Virus record (IMG/VR): IMGVR_UViG_3300020172_005598
Location: 1 to 26,934 of that record
From: a virus
Direction: 5' to 3' (one strand)
Length of the DNA: 26,934 nucleotides
Positions 15,220-21,911 of the stretch are shown here, piece after piece. Numbering within the stretch: position 1 is the first letter of the stretch; each line of letters starts with the position of its first letter. The notes beneath the pieces are model-generated. The model had not been told where the DNA came from. It saw nothing but the letters and a program-made list of their open reading frames with translations, and ran no database searches. A program made the translations under genes and the position numbers.

Positions 15220-15291
15220 ATGAAAACATATGTTTCTTTAAAAATATTATCTGAATTACTAATAGATTATATTAGAAGAAACCCTAATTGA
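15220..15291 (+). CDS. possible 23-residue peptide
   Basis: ATG at 15220 opens a 23-codon frame (start MKTYVSLKIL, amphipathic, ending RRNPN), filling the gap between the deoxyribosyltransferase-like gene and the next gene and ending 5 bases before the next ATG. The coupling-like spacing is the only support; it may be a leader peptide or chance. Confidence 0.35.
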   Translation: MKTYVSLKILSELLIDYIRRNPN

Positions 15292-15296
15292 TTAGA

Positions 15297-15608
15297 ATGG
15301 AATTTAAAAAGTTTGAATCAATCCTAGATGGATTAAAGAACGTAAGTAAAAAAACACATTCACTATATTCTCTAGGAGTTAATATTATAGAATATACTGA
15401 CAATTACGAATCCATTATAACAAAGCTTCTTACTGAATATTATACAGAAGAAGGATACGATTGGATATCTTGGTATTTGTATGAGAAATTTCCTCCTGGG
15501 TCTGATCAAGAATTAAAAGCATATGATGAAGATAAAAATGAAATATGCAAAGATTACCAGGGGCTTTGGGAATTAGTAGAAGATATAAGAAAGAAAAATC
15601 CGGCTTAG
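15297..15608 (+). CDS. hypothetical protein
   Basis: 103 residues from the ATG at 15297 (a TTG at 15288 is possible). Helical, with DWISWYLYEKFPPGSDQE in the middle and an acidic region after it. I do not recognise it beyond a resemblance to small uncharacterised phage proteins. Its stop lies inside the stem-loop of a strong terminator. Confidence 0.6.
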   Translation: MEFKKFESILDGLKNVSKKTHSLYSLGVNIIEYTDNYESIITKLLTEYYTEEGYDWISWYLYEKFPPGSDQELKAYDEDKNEICKDYQGLWELVEDIRKKNPA

Positions 15609-15621
15609 ACCGGATTTTTTT
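15596..15621. terminator. bidirectional terminator
   Basis: AAATCCGG (15596-15603), loop CTTAGA, CCGGATTT (15610-15617), then T tract. The loop contains the + gene's stop and the structure ends at the stop of the leftward SleB gene, so it serves both strands. Confidence 0.85.
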
Positions 15622-16114
15622 ATAGCTCTTTTAAATAACCAAATCTGTGGTTACCAATATCAGCAGTTTTTTTCCATTTTGAAACCCAATCAGGTGCGGA
15701 AGCAACTTTATTATTTCCTCTATAAGCATAATAAGAATTAGCACCTCCTGTAATGTCTTTAGGATCAGATTTTATTAATTCTATTGCATTTTTCCATTGT
15801 GGATGTTTTTTCCACTTATTTACAATATTTTTTACAGACGGAATATGATAATCTGACTTATTTGATATGTTCTTAGTTACATCATTCCACATGCTAAATC
15901 TATAAGGTCTCAAAGCCTCACCAGCCTTACTAGTTTCTTTTTGCTTAGATCTGTTCTTTAAAACATTTAGAACTGCAGTCATTCCTTTCTTAGGATCAGA
16001 CTCACCTCCAGCTTCACCAACCAAAGTTGCTGCTAATATTTCATGGTCTGTAATAGGCGGTAAATAAGATTCGTTAATAGCTGAATAAGATTCAAAGTCT
16101 ACTAAATTATTCAT
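15620..16114 (-). CDS. SleB/CwlJ-type cell wall hydrolase with possible virion-targeting N-terminus
   Basis: 164 residues. The Hydrolase_2 domain covers about 22-160: EILAATLVGEAGGE contains the catalytic glutamate, AVLNVLKNR follows in the usual place, and GGANSYYAY plus the C-terminal WKKTADIGNHRFGYL complete the fold. Such enzymes are lytic transglycosylases acting on peptidoglycan. There is no signal peptide. Instead the N-terminus reads VDFESYSAINES, matching the F-x-x-Y...INE|S pattern shared with three other proteins. This suits a virion-borne lysin used at entry, though a late lysis role is possible. Confidence 0.85.
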   Translation of the reverse strand: MNNLVDFESYSAINESYLPPITDHEILAATLVGEAGGESDPKKGMTAVLNVLKNRSKQKETSKAGEALRPYRFSMWNDVTKNISNKSDYHIPSVKNIVNKWKKHPQWKNAIELIKSDPKDITGGANSYYAYRGNNKVASAPDWVSKWKKTADIGNHRFGYLKEL

Positions 16115-16128
16115 AATTTATTTTTATT

Positions 16129-16137
16129 GTATATATC
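16129..16137 (-). promoter_or_regulatory. GATATATAC candidate promoter for the SleB gene
   Basis: On the minus strand GATATATAC with an A-rich leader, 14 bases before the SleB ATG, touching the stop codon of the upstream secreted-protein gene. Confidence 0.45.
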
Positions 16138-17078
16138 TAATCCCTATAAGACAGACTAGTAGTAAGATCCTCATAAACTACTATAAAAAATCCTTTATGT
16201 CTCTCAGGATCTATGTCCTTACCCATAAGATCAGTAGCCCTAATAACTTTTAGATTCCTGTTGTTATAAACAACTGATATTATTTCATCATCATACTTTT
16301 TATTCTTTCCATCAAAATCCGTTTGTTCTAGCATATAATAATTTATGCCATCAGAAGGAAAAGGATCTAGGTACTCATACGAGATTGTGTGTGAAGAATT
16401 TCCTGCCCCTGTAATAATAGTTCTTAAATCCCATTGACTGCCGTCTGATGAATGCCATAGACTATAGTAATCATTATTACTTTCTGTAGCTGATGCCCAT
16501 TCTAATTTGTTATACGAACCTCTATTTTTACCTTTAAAATAAAGGAGCTCAATAGGTAGACTAACTGGTGGTGATTCTATGATAGTAACATTGTCTAGAT
16601 AGATTGATGTGGGTGCCCCGTAAATACTAGTGGCTAATATCTGAAAGTATATTGTCTGTGCTGAGGTAGAGAAAAACGTCGAAGACCAGCTATACCATGT
16701 ATTAAAATTGGAGTTGCAACTGGAGTTGGTGTATGTATTATTAGCCAATAGAGTGGTTTGATTTGCCGCTGTGCTCACATTAATCGAAAGCCCACATATT
16801 CTCTTAGTGTAGAATGTAATCGTGTATGTATAGCCATTTTTAGCAGATATAGGAATATAAATATATCTTCCGTTGGCATTAGTTGCACTACTTAATCTTG
16901 CACAATAAGATCCAGAATATGAATTAGTACCGTAATTATAAGAAAAATCCCATTTGGAAACACTAGATGTCCAACCTATGGGATTTACAGAAGAAAATTC
17001 TTCATTAATAACAACACTCTGTGATAAAAAGTAGGTACTGTAGGACAAAAAAATAAGTAGAATAATAAAAATCCTCAT
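16137..17078 (-). CDS. secreted Bacteroidota-type protein with T9SS-like C-terminal region
   Basis: 313 residues. A signal peptide (about 1-20: basic start, FIILLIFLSYSTYF, cleavage near LSQ|S) leads into a Ser/Thr/Asn/Tyr-rich jelly-roll-like domain (about 28-167) ending YLDNVTI, as in adhesin or carbohydrate-binding modules. After a proline linker comes LPIELLYF (174-181), the common start of a module in Bacteroidota secreted proteins, continuing EWASATESNND and YYMLEQTDFDG. The last 40 residues (KVIRATDLMGK, KGFFIVVYED) resemble a type IX secretion sorting domain. The architecture is that of a host surface protein and suggests host origin. Receptor masking or surface change are possible roles. 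Confidence 0.8.
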   Translation of the reverse strand: MRIFIILLIFLSYSTYFLSQSVVINEEFSSVNPIGWTSSVSKWDFSYNYGTNSYSGSYCARLSSATNANGRYIYIPISAKNGYTYTITFYTKRICGLSINVSTAANQTTLLANNTYTNSSCNSNFNTWYSWSSTFFSTSAQTIYFQILATSIYGAPTSIYLDNVTIIESPPVSLPIELLYFKGKNRGSYNKLEWASATESNNDYYSLWHSSDGSQWDLRTIITGAGNSSHTISYEYLDPFPSDGINYYMLEQTDFDGKNKKYDDEIISVVYNNRNLKVIRATDLMGKDIDPERHKGFFIVVYEDLTTSLSYRD

Positions 17079-17100
17079 AAATCAATCATTTATAATATTA

Positions 17101-17106
17101 TATATA
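17101..17106 (-). promoter_or_regulatory. TATATA candidate promoter for the secreted-protein gene
   Basis: Palindromic TATATA about 22 bases upstream of the minus-strand ATG at 17078, in a 103-base divergent gap. Confidence 0.3.
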
Positions 17107-17148
17107 ATTGATAAAATCTAAAATTTATTTTTTTATAAGGAAAATTAT

Positions 17149-17179
17149 TATTAAATTTAGATTATTCTAAAAATATAAA
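17149..17179 (+). promoter_or_regulatory. two-part AT element, copy 2
   Basis: TATTAAATTTA (17149-17159) and TAAAAATATAAA (17168-17179), ending 2 bases before the ATG. It repeats the arrangement at 3207-3235 with 2 extra bases in the spacer. Confidence 0.35.
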
Positions 17180-17181
17180 TT

Positions 17182-17385
17182 ATGAAGCCATTAAAAGTAG
17201 ATGACAAATACAGGACTAATCCTCACAGTTTAGTTCCTGGTGGGTGTGTGGTAGAAATACACACAAAAGACGGAAAGGTTATGATCTATGACAAGGTTAA
17301 AAACCCGGAAGCTTATATTAGAAGAATTTCCAAGGACTACAATATTGATAAGGTCCTTGTCGAAGGAAAAGAATTTAAGTTATAA
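17182..17385 (+). CDS. small hypothetical protein
   Basis: 67 residues with a probable small beta barrel: VPGGCVVEIHTKDGKVMIYDKV, then a helix (PEAYIRRISKDY) and a basic end. The beta part looks SH3/KOW-like, but the match is too weak to name. A one-gene unit between a divergent promoter and a terminator. Confidence 0.55.
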   Translation: MKPLKVDDKYRTNPHSLVPGGCVVEIHTKDGKVMIYDKVKNPEAYIRRISKDYNIDKVLVEGKEFKL

Positions 17386-17408
17386 AAGAGTCTTTCGACC
17401 CTTTTTTT
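17385..17408. terminator. bidirectional terminator
   Basis: AAAGAGTC (17385-17392), loop TTTC, GACCCTTT (17397-17404) with one A-C mismatch, then T tract. Located between the small + gene and the convergent helicase stop. Confidence 0.7.
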
Positions 17409-18831
17409 ATTTTGCTCTAATTTCGTAAAGTTTTTTACTAGCTCTTGTATAAGCTGTGTATTTAATACGGTTTCTTTCAATGACATCAATATTTAAATCT
17501 ATGTCATCTTCAAAAACAAAAGAATACTGATAAGTACTACCCTGTGATTTATGTGCAGTTATACTGTAAGAATATCCAACATCGTCATACTCCCTTAAGA
17601 ATTCGTAGTATTTTAACCAAGCCTTATCCTTTCCACCAACCTTTATTGCATGCTTCTTAAGTGCACTTGCTATCATGTCATATGCACTCTGACTATCCTC
17701 ATGTAGAATATAAATATTGGATTTACATTCTTTAAAGTCGTCGTCATAATATTTCACCTTAGTGTTGTAGAATCTAATATTGGTCTCACCTATTTCCAAA
17801 TAAGGGAATATAAACTTCTCTGAATCCAATTCATAAGATATAACAGTGAATTCCTCATTGGTCGGAAATAAAACACTACCAGTCCTGATTATAGGATTAT
17901 TAGCAATTAGTTTTTCTCCAGGAAGTATTTTGGATTTTTCTGAATCGTCACCAAATATAATTTTTCTGACTAGGTCATTCATAGTGGAAACTGTTTTGTT
18001 TCTCCATGCAATTATTTTGGTGTATTCAGCATCATTTTCAAATTCTTTGCTCTTGAAATATTTTGCTAATATGCCTCTGAAATCTCTTCTAACTTCAGGT
18101 TCATTTATATCAAGGAATTCTATACCTTCACCATTTTCCAATAGATTACTTACAGGATCTAATACCTTACTAGGGCTCTCTATATTTTCTCTAATTTTAA
18201 TCGATGAATCTATTATAGGATTACCGGATTTTTGTCTCATAATCGTTTTAAGGGATAAAGTCTCAATACCGTATTTTTCTAGTAAGTCATCCCTAAAAGG
18301 AATACAATCTGGTCTTCCCACAGGAGGTATCTGTGCTGGATCTCCCATACATATAATCTTTATTCTATCTCTGTGTTTGATTAGTTCTTCAAACAATTCG
18401 TCGTTTAACATAGAAACCTCATCTATTATTAGAAGACTAATATTACCTATTTGAGAACTACCATAATCAGAAACAAATTCTTGTTTTCCATCAGGAGTTA
18501 TTTTCTCCTGTAGGCCAAGCAATTTGTGTATCGTTTGAAAAACAACTCTAGGGTTTCTTATAGAAGATGCCCTTTTTATAACTTTAACCGACTTATTAGT
18601 TGGACCAGTAACTGCTATCTTATACCATCTGTTACTTTTATGAATAACTTCAAGAACATATCTAATTAGAATACTAATACAATATGTTTTACCGGTTCCT
18701 GCCCATCCTTTTAAAACATATACCCTATCATCATAACGATTAATTATAAAATCCCTTAATTCTTCAAATGCTTTCTTCTGATCCTCGTTTAAAGTATCTA
18801 CTGGAACTAATTGTTTAGTAGCTTCTGCCAT
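17407..18831 (-). CDS. dda: Dda-like SF1B DNA helicase
   Basis: 474 residues, close to T4 Dda (439). Q-motif-like LNEDQKKAFEEL (14-25), Walker A GWAGTGKT (42-49), motif II LLIIDEVSML, motif III GDPAQIPPVG, and near the C-terminus SITAHKSQGSTYQ (motif V) followed by YTAYTRASKKL (motif VI). Dda unwinds DNA 5'-3' in replication start and recombination and can displace bound proteins. All catalytic motifs are intact. RecD2/Pif1-type relatives are the alternative. It is leftward, with the secreted-protein and SleB genes also leftward beyond one intervening rightward gene. Confidence 0.9.
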   Translation of the reverse strand: MAEATKQLVPVDTLNEDQKKAFEELRDFIINRYDDRVYVLKGWAGTGKTYCISILIRYVLEVIHKSNRWYKIAVTGPTNKSVKVIKRASSIRNPRVVFQTIHKLLGLQEKITPDGKQEFVSDYGSSQIGNISLLIIDEVSMLNDELFEELIKHRDRIKIICMGDPAQIPPVGRPDCIPFRDDLLEKYGIETLSLKTIMRQKSGNPIIDSSIKIRENIESPSKVLDPVSNLLENGEGIEFLDINEPEVRRDFRGILAKYFKSKEFENDAEYTKIIAWRNKTVSTMNDLVRKIIFGDDSEKSKILPGEKLIANNPIIRTGSVLFPTNEEFTVISYELDSEKFIFPYLEIGETNIRFYNTKVKYYDDDFKECKSNIYILHEDSQSAYDMIASALKKHAIKVGGKDKAWLKYYEFLREYDDVGYSYSITAHKSQGSTYQYSFVFEDDIDLNIDVIERNRIKYTAYTRASKKLYEIRAK

Positions 18832-18893
18832 TATTTATTATTTAAAAACACTTATTTATAGCAAAAATAACTATATTAATTTCACAAAAATCA

Positions 18894-18899
18894 TATATA
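18894..18899 (+). promoter_or_regulatory. TATATA candidate promoter element
   Basis: TATATA 19 bases before the ATG at 18919, in the 87-base divergent gap upstream of a run of small genes. Confidence 0.35.
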
Positions 18900-18918
18900 G
18901 AATAATTAATTTAGTGAA

Positions 18919-19116
18919 ATGAAAAAATTTATGGTGAAAGCTACTAAGATACATTATTACACTACCATAGTAGAAGCTAATAACAAAGAAGAAGCTATAA
19001 AAAAATCTCTAGAATTGAATGAGGAGGACTTTCAAGAGGAAAGAATTGATGGCATTTCAGTTCTTCTTAATTCTGCAAATCGATTAGAAAATGAAGAAAA
19101 TAAGTCAAATATTTAA
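18919..19116 (+). CDS. small hypothetical protein
   Basis: 65 residues. KKFMVKATKIHYYTTIVEANNKEEAIKK is split here as a beta strand pair (3-19) and an EEAIKKSLEL helix (24-32), a pattern common in small phage proteins of beta-alpha-beta shape. Not recognised. Its last 26 bases overlap the next gene in another frame. First gene of a five-gene chain to 20382. Confidence 0.6.
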   Translation: MKKFMVKATKIHYYTTIVEANNKEEAIKKSLELNEEDFQEERIDGISVLLNSANRLENEENKSNI

Positions 19117-19396
19117 AAACAATAAGTCTTTAATAGAAGAGCCAGAAGTTAGTGAATTAATTGACTATTGTAATGATCTTGGGTCAGAAATTATAGATCT
19201 TAGGTACGATCTAAAAAATAATAAGGAAGAGACATTTAGATCGATACTAAATGATATAGATATTTCGTTAAAAGAGATCATTAAATTGGAAACAAATCCA
19301 TCAAGATTCGATAAAGAGATAGACTATAAATCCTTAATCAGTAATCTAAACAATTACTTAGAGGATGCTAAAAAAATATACTCCATAAGATTCTAA
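19091..19396 (+). CDS. helical hypothetical protein
   Basis: 101 residues, almost wholly helical by composition, acidic middle (EEPEVSELIDY), no motif. Overlaps the previous gene by 26 bases and the next by one (TAATG), so translation is probably coupled. No membrane segment. Confidence 0.6.
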   Translation: MKKISQIFKNNKSLIEEPEVSELIDYCNDLGSEIIDLRYDLKNNKEETFRSILNDIDISLKEIIKLETNPSRFDKEIDYKSLISNLNNYLEDAKKIYSIRF

Positions 19397-19677
19397 TGGG
19401 AAAAATACTAATATCTCCAGAAATATTAAAGAAGAAGATTGAAGAATTGGAAAACCAAATATCTTCCAGTCACAGTGACGTAAACAATATCGCTACGAAT
19501 TCCAAAATTGAAATACTTAACTGGTTAATAAATGATTTTAACCAGCCTAATATAACGGAAGTTACATTTAAAGAACTAAGAATAAAATATTTAAGTAATT
19601 CAAGAGACACCATGTCAAGGTGGATGGAAAATTACTATCCTGATGGCTTAATAATAAAGAGAGATGATAAACCTTGA
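19396..19677 (+). CDS. hypothetical protein with possible DNA-binding C-terminal half
   Basis: 93 residues. An N-terminal coiled-coil-like helix (ILKKKIEELENQISS, about 9-23) is followed by a region with EVTFKELRIKYLSNSRDTMS, which could be a helix-turn-helix but lacks a clear signature. Not recognised. Overlaps the next gene by 14 bases. Confidence 0.55.
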   Translation: MGKILISPEILKKKIEELENQISSSHSDVNNIATNSKIEILNWLINDFNQPNITEVTFKELRIKYLSNSRDTMSRWMENYYPDGLIIKRDDKP

Positions 19678-19969
19678 ATCATTAACAGAGGGCACAAAGA
19701 TTTCTATGAAAATGAATGATGCCGACGATCTAGTATGCGTTATTTCAGAATTTGGATACGGTCTTGGACACACAAGACCAAGAATATTCACTATACTTGA
19801 AATAGTAAATTCCACTAACGAAAAAGAATGGCCATTAAAATCTCATATTATATTCCCATTAGAAATGGAGGAAAAAATCGACTCTATGAGTTTTCTTCAC
19901 CAATACAGGGATAATAATTCATACAATGAGATAATAAAAAAATCAAAAATCAACCTAAAATTATCATAA
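19664..19969 (+). CDS. hypothetical protein
   Basis: 101 residues; beta-rich first half (GTKISMKMNDADDLVCVISE, FTILEIVNST) and a helical, basic C-terminus. Not recognised. Sits between two overlapping genes (14 bases upstream, one base downstream), consistent with a coupled cassette. Confidence 0.55.
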   Translation: MINLESLTEGTKISMKMNDADDLVCVISEFGYGLGHTRPRIFTILEIVNSTNEKEWPLKSHIIFPLEMEEKIDSMSFLHQYRDNNSYNEIIKKSKINLKLS

Positions 19970-20382
19970 TGGAGTTACACTTTAATAAAGACGAACACGG
20001 ACTAGTTAGTCCGCAATTACCTGAAGGAGTAAAAAATTACTTAATCGACATTGACGGAACAATCACTGAAGATGTTCCTAATGAGGAGCCAGAAAGAATG
20101 GGAACAGTTTTACCTTATGATGATTGCTTAGAAATTATAAATGAATGGTATGATGAAGGACACATTATAACATTCTTTACATCAAGAGTTGAAGAGCACA
20201 GGGAAGTAACAGAAAAATGGTTAGTCACCCACGGATTTAAATATCACGGATTACTAATGGGAAAACCTAGAGGTGGTAATTACCATTGGATAGACAATCA
20301 TATTGTTAGAGCAACTAAATTTAATGGAAAATGGACACCATTACAATTAGAAACTAGAAGTATTCAAGTGTTTAAGGATTGA
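19969..20382 (+). CDS. HAD-superfamily phosphatase
   Basis: 137 residues. Motif I is YLIDIDGTITED with the nucleophile aspartate in DIDGT (about D28) and its +2 partner. ITFFTSR supplies motif II (T/S), and K in LLMGKPRG plus HWIDNH give the motif III/IV positions. Compact, without a large cap, so possibly acting on a polynucleotide end, phosphosugar or nucleotide. Relatives occur as stand-alone phage phosphatases. Last gene of the overlapped chain that starts at 18919. Confidence 0.8.
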   Translation: MELHFNKDEHGLVSPQLPEGVKNYLIDIDGTITEDVPNEEPERMGTVLPYDDCLEIINEWYDEGHIITFFTSRVEEHREVTEKWLVTHGFKYHGLLMGKPRGGNYHWIDNHIVRATKFNGKWTPLQLETRSIQVFKD

Positions 20383-20423
20383 AACAAAACACAAATAAAC
20401 AAGTAAAATAAATAAAAGAAAAA

Positions 20424-20681
20424 ATGGAATTAACTGAACAATTTAAAAAAGGAATGGAAGAGTTTCAAGAAAACTGGACTAGCATGCTTAAAGGGGATTT
20501 TAAAAATTTCTTCGATCCATCAAAATTTTCTAAATTCACTAACAATTTAGAAGGTGTAGATAAAAGAGTTTTTGAAAACCAAATTAAGTATCAAAAAGCT
20601 TTTATTGAATATCAAAAATCAGTAGTGGCTATGATGGAAGCAGCTTACGACAATTTCAATCTTATTAATAACAAGAAATAA
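20424..20681 (+). CDS. helical hypothetical protein (phasin-like composition)
   Basis: 85 residues, alpha-helical and amphipathic throughout (FKKGMEEFQENWTSML, NQIKYQKAFIEYQKS). The pattern recalls phasins or small assembly chaperones, but there is no family-defining motif. Preceded by an A-rich leader, followed at 2 bases by the end of a convergent gene with no terminator between them. Confidence 0.55.
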   Translation: MELTEQFKKGMEEFQENWTSMLKGDFKNFFDPSKFSKFTNNLEGVDKRVFENQIKYQKAFIEYQKSVVAMMEAAYDNFNLINNKK

Positions 20682-20683
20682 GA

Positions 20684-20989
20684 TTAGGCATTTCTTACTA
20701 ATCTGATATAATGGAGTTCGCTTTTATTTAATAAATGAGGAGAGAATCCAACACGAAGATCATGATACCATCCAACTTGGTTAGAACCCTCATTAGCCCA
20801 ATATCTATGAGGTTTAAATCCTCCTATAGTTAGTTTATAAAGTTTATAAATAATTAGGAATTCGTTGGTATTCGGAAGTCTCCAGTTATCTCCAATAGTT
20901 GAAACATAGGACTGAGCATTGTCCCAGCTTAATTTATTAGGAAGATCGTCCTCCATTATCTCAATCCCGCTTATAAAGATGTTAGCCAT
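20684..20989 (-). CDS. Lcl_C (DUF1566)-like domain protein
   Basis: 101 residues. LSWDNAQSYVSTIGDNWRLP, NEFLIIYKL, YWANE and the closing YIRLVRNA follow the DUF1566/Lcl C-terminal domain, a C-type-lectin-related fold usually found at the end of surface or tail-fibre proteins. Here it is alone, with no signal peptide. It may be a virion decoration, a receptor-binding add-on or a remnant of a longer protein. Lies leftward between two rightward genes. Confidence 0.7.
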   Translation of the reverse strand: MANIFISGIEIMEDDLPNKLSWDNAQSYVSTIGDNWRLPNTNEFLIIYKLYKLTIGGFKPHRYWANEGSNQVGWYHDLRVGFSPHLLNKSELHYIRLVRNA

Positions 20990-20994
20990 ACATA

Positions 20995-21002
20995 GTATAT
21001 AT
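20995..21002 (-). promoter_or_regulatory. TATATA candidate promoter for the Lcl_C gene
   Basis: Minus-strand ATATATAC only 5 bases before the ATG at 20989, which would give an almost leaderless message; weak because of that spacing. Confidence 0.2.
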
Positions 21003-21024
21003 TGTCAAATTAAAAAAAATAGAA

Positions 21025-21201
21025 ATGTACGTAATTATTAAACACGTTGAAAGAAATAGTGGAATAACCGTTCCTGTTATCGTATTAGGTGTAGAAAACG
21101 AGATCTTAGAATTCGAGACCCAGCCAGAAGCAGAAAAAATGAAAGACATATTCCAAAAGAATAGCGATTCTGGGCATGTTTACGAAGTTAAAAAAATATA
21201 A
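21025..21201 (+). CDS. small hypothetical protein
   Basis: 58 residues, from ATG 21025 to TAA 21201. MYVIIKHVERNSGITVPVIV and EVKKI frame a beta-alpha-beta pattern with a helix at EAEKMKDIFQKN. Well-formed frame with an A-rich leader, 5 bases from the next gene. Not recognised. Confidence 0.6.
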   Translation: MYVIIKHVERNSGITVPVIVLGVENEILEFETQPEAEKMKDIFQKNSDSGHVYEVKKI

Positions 21202-21206
21202 TCATT

Positions 21207-21356
21207 ATGGAAGAGAATAACAACATAAAATTAGATTCTGATGTAATATTAGAATTAATTAACAGATTTCCAAATGATATGGACTTAGGGAAATTTGTAA
21301 GGAAATATTACAATAGATTAGCAGAAAGGGAATCTATTGAAAAAAAAGATATATAA
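21207..21356 (+). CDS. small acidic helical protein
   Basis: 49 residues (ATG 21207 to TAA 21356), helical: LDSDVILELINRFP then LGKFVRKYYNRLAERE. Five bases after the previous stop. Its stop codon lies within the GATATATA element used by the following gene. Not recognised. Confidence 0.55.
   Translation: MEENNNIKLDSDVILELINRFPNDMDLGKFVRKYYNRLAERESIEKKDI
21348..21355 (+). promoter_or_regulatory. GATATATA candidate promoter element
   Basis: GATATATA followed by AAAATAAAAAAACA and the ATG at 21370, nearly identical to the element and leader at 5073. Confidence 0.45.
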
Positions 21357-21369
21357 AAATAAAAAAACA

Positions 21370-21846
21370 ATGGAATTAAAACACATTAAATTATTTGAAA
21401 ATTTCAATCCGTCAATGATTAACGAATCTAGTGAAGCTACTGGATTTGTAATGGATTGGATGCCTTTCGATCAATATTTAGAAGATCCTATTAACGGAAC
21501 AATTCCTTCTGAAGTTACTACACTTACTGAAGCTGTATCATTATTAGAAAATAGTGATGAAGTTAAAGAAAAAGGATGCTTTATTGGTCTTGAAAAAAAC
21601 GAAAAGGGTGTTGCAATGCTTGTGGTTCCTAATCCAGACGACCACAATGATCCTTTTGTAGTAAATTTCTTCGATAATGAGTTTAAAAAGAATGAAAGCT
21701 CTATAACTAAGGATACAATTACTGCTGATTTTAAAACAACTAATGCACTTTCAACTTTCCCTACCATCTATAAGGAGGTAGTTAATAATTACGGAGACGA
21801 AAGAAAAACTAAAACTGCTTCTAGATTAGGAGATCTTGGTTTCTAA
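21370..21846 (+). CDS. hypothetical protein with possible virion-targeting N-terminus
   Basis: 158 residues from the ATG at 21370; an in-frame TTG at 21337 would place the start before the promoter element and is disfavoured. The first 20 residues, LFENFNPSMINES in the key part, match the F-x-x-F...INE|S pattern, and the INES is shared with the SleB protein. The rest is acidic and unrecognised, with VAMLVVPNPDDHNDPFVVNF the most ordered-looking part. Followed by a terminator, so a single-gene unit. A candidate minor virion or injected protein. Confidence 0.6.
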   Translation: MELKHIKLFENFNPSMINESSEATGFVMDWMPFDQYLEDPINGTIPSEVTTLTEAVSLLENSDEVKEKGCFIGLEKNEKGVAMLVVPNPDDHNDPFVVNFFDNEFKKNESSITKDTITADFKTTNALSTFPTIYKEVVNNYGDERKTKTASRLGDLGF

Positions 21847-21866
21847 AAAATTAATTAGATTTTTCT

Positions 21867-21896
21867 TGGCAGTTTATTTTTTAAGCTGCCATTTTT
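21867..21896 (+). terminator. Rho-independent terminator
   Basis: TGGCAGTTTA (21867-21876) pairs with TAAGCTGCCA (21882-21891) with one G-T pair, T-only loop, then five T. Confidence 0.8.
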
Positions 21897-21899
21897 GTT

Positions 21900-21907
21900 T
21901 ATATTTG
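21900..21907 (+). promoter_or_regulatory. Bacteroidota-like -7 box (TATATTTG)
   Basis: TATATTTG ending 4 bases before the ATG at 21912, matching TAnnTTTG. It would give a leaderless transcript for the phosphatase gene, so may instead be chance. Confidence 0.3.
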
Positions 21908-21911
21908 TATT

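Noticed and set aside
17846-18454. 202-codon plus-strand ORF opposite the helicase
   Set aside because: Antisense to the conserved helicase motifs; serine/isoleucine-rich translation is typical of a shadow frame.
15620-18831. Host chromosomal island because of SleB, secreted protein and helicase genes
   Set aside because: The SleB protein carries the same N-terminal pattern as other genes here, the helicase is Dda-type, and terminators and promoters match the rest of the window.
21337-21369. TTG start extending the 21370 protein by 11 lysine-rich residues
   Set aside because: It would place the start upstream of the GATATATA element and inside the previous gene; the ATG gives the conserved N-terminal pattern.
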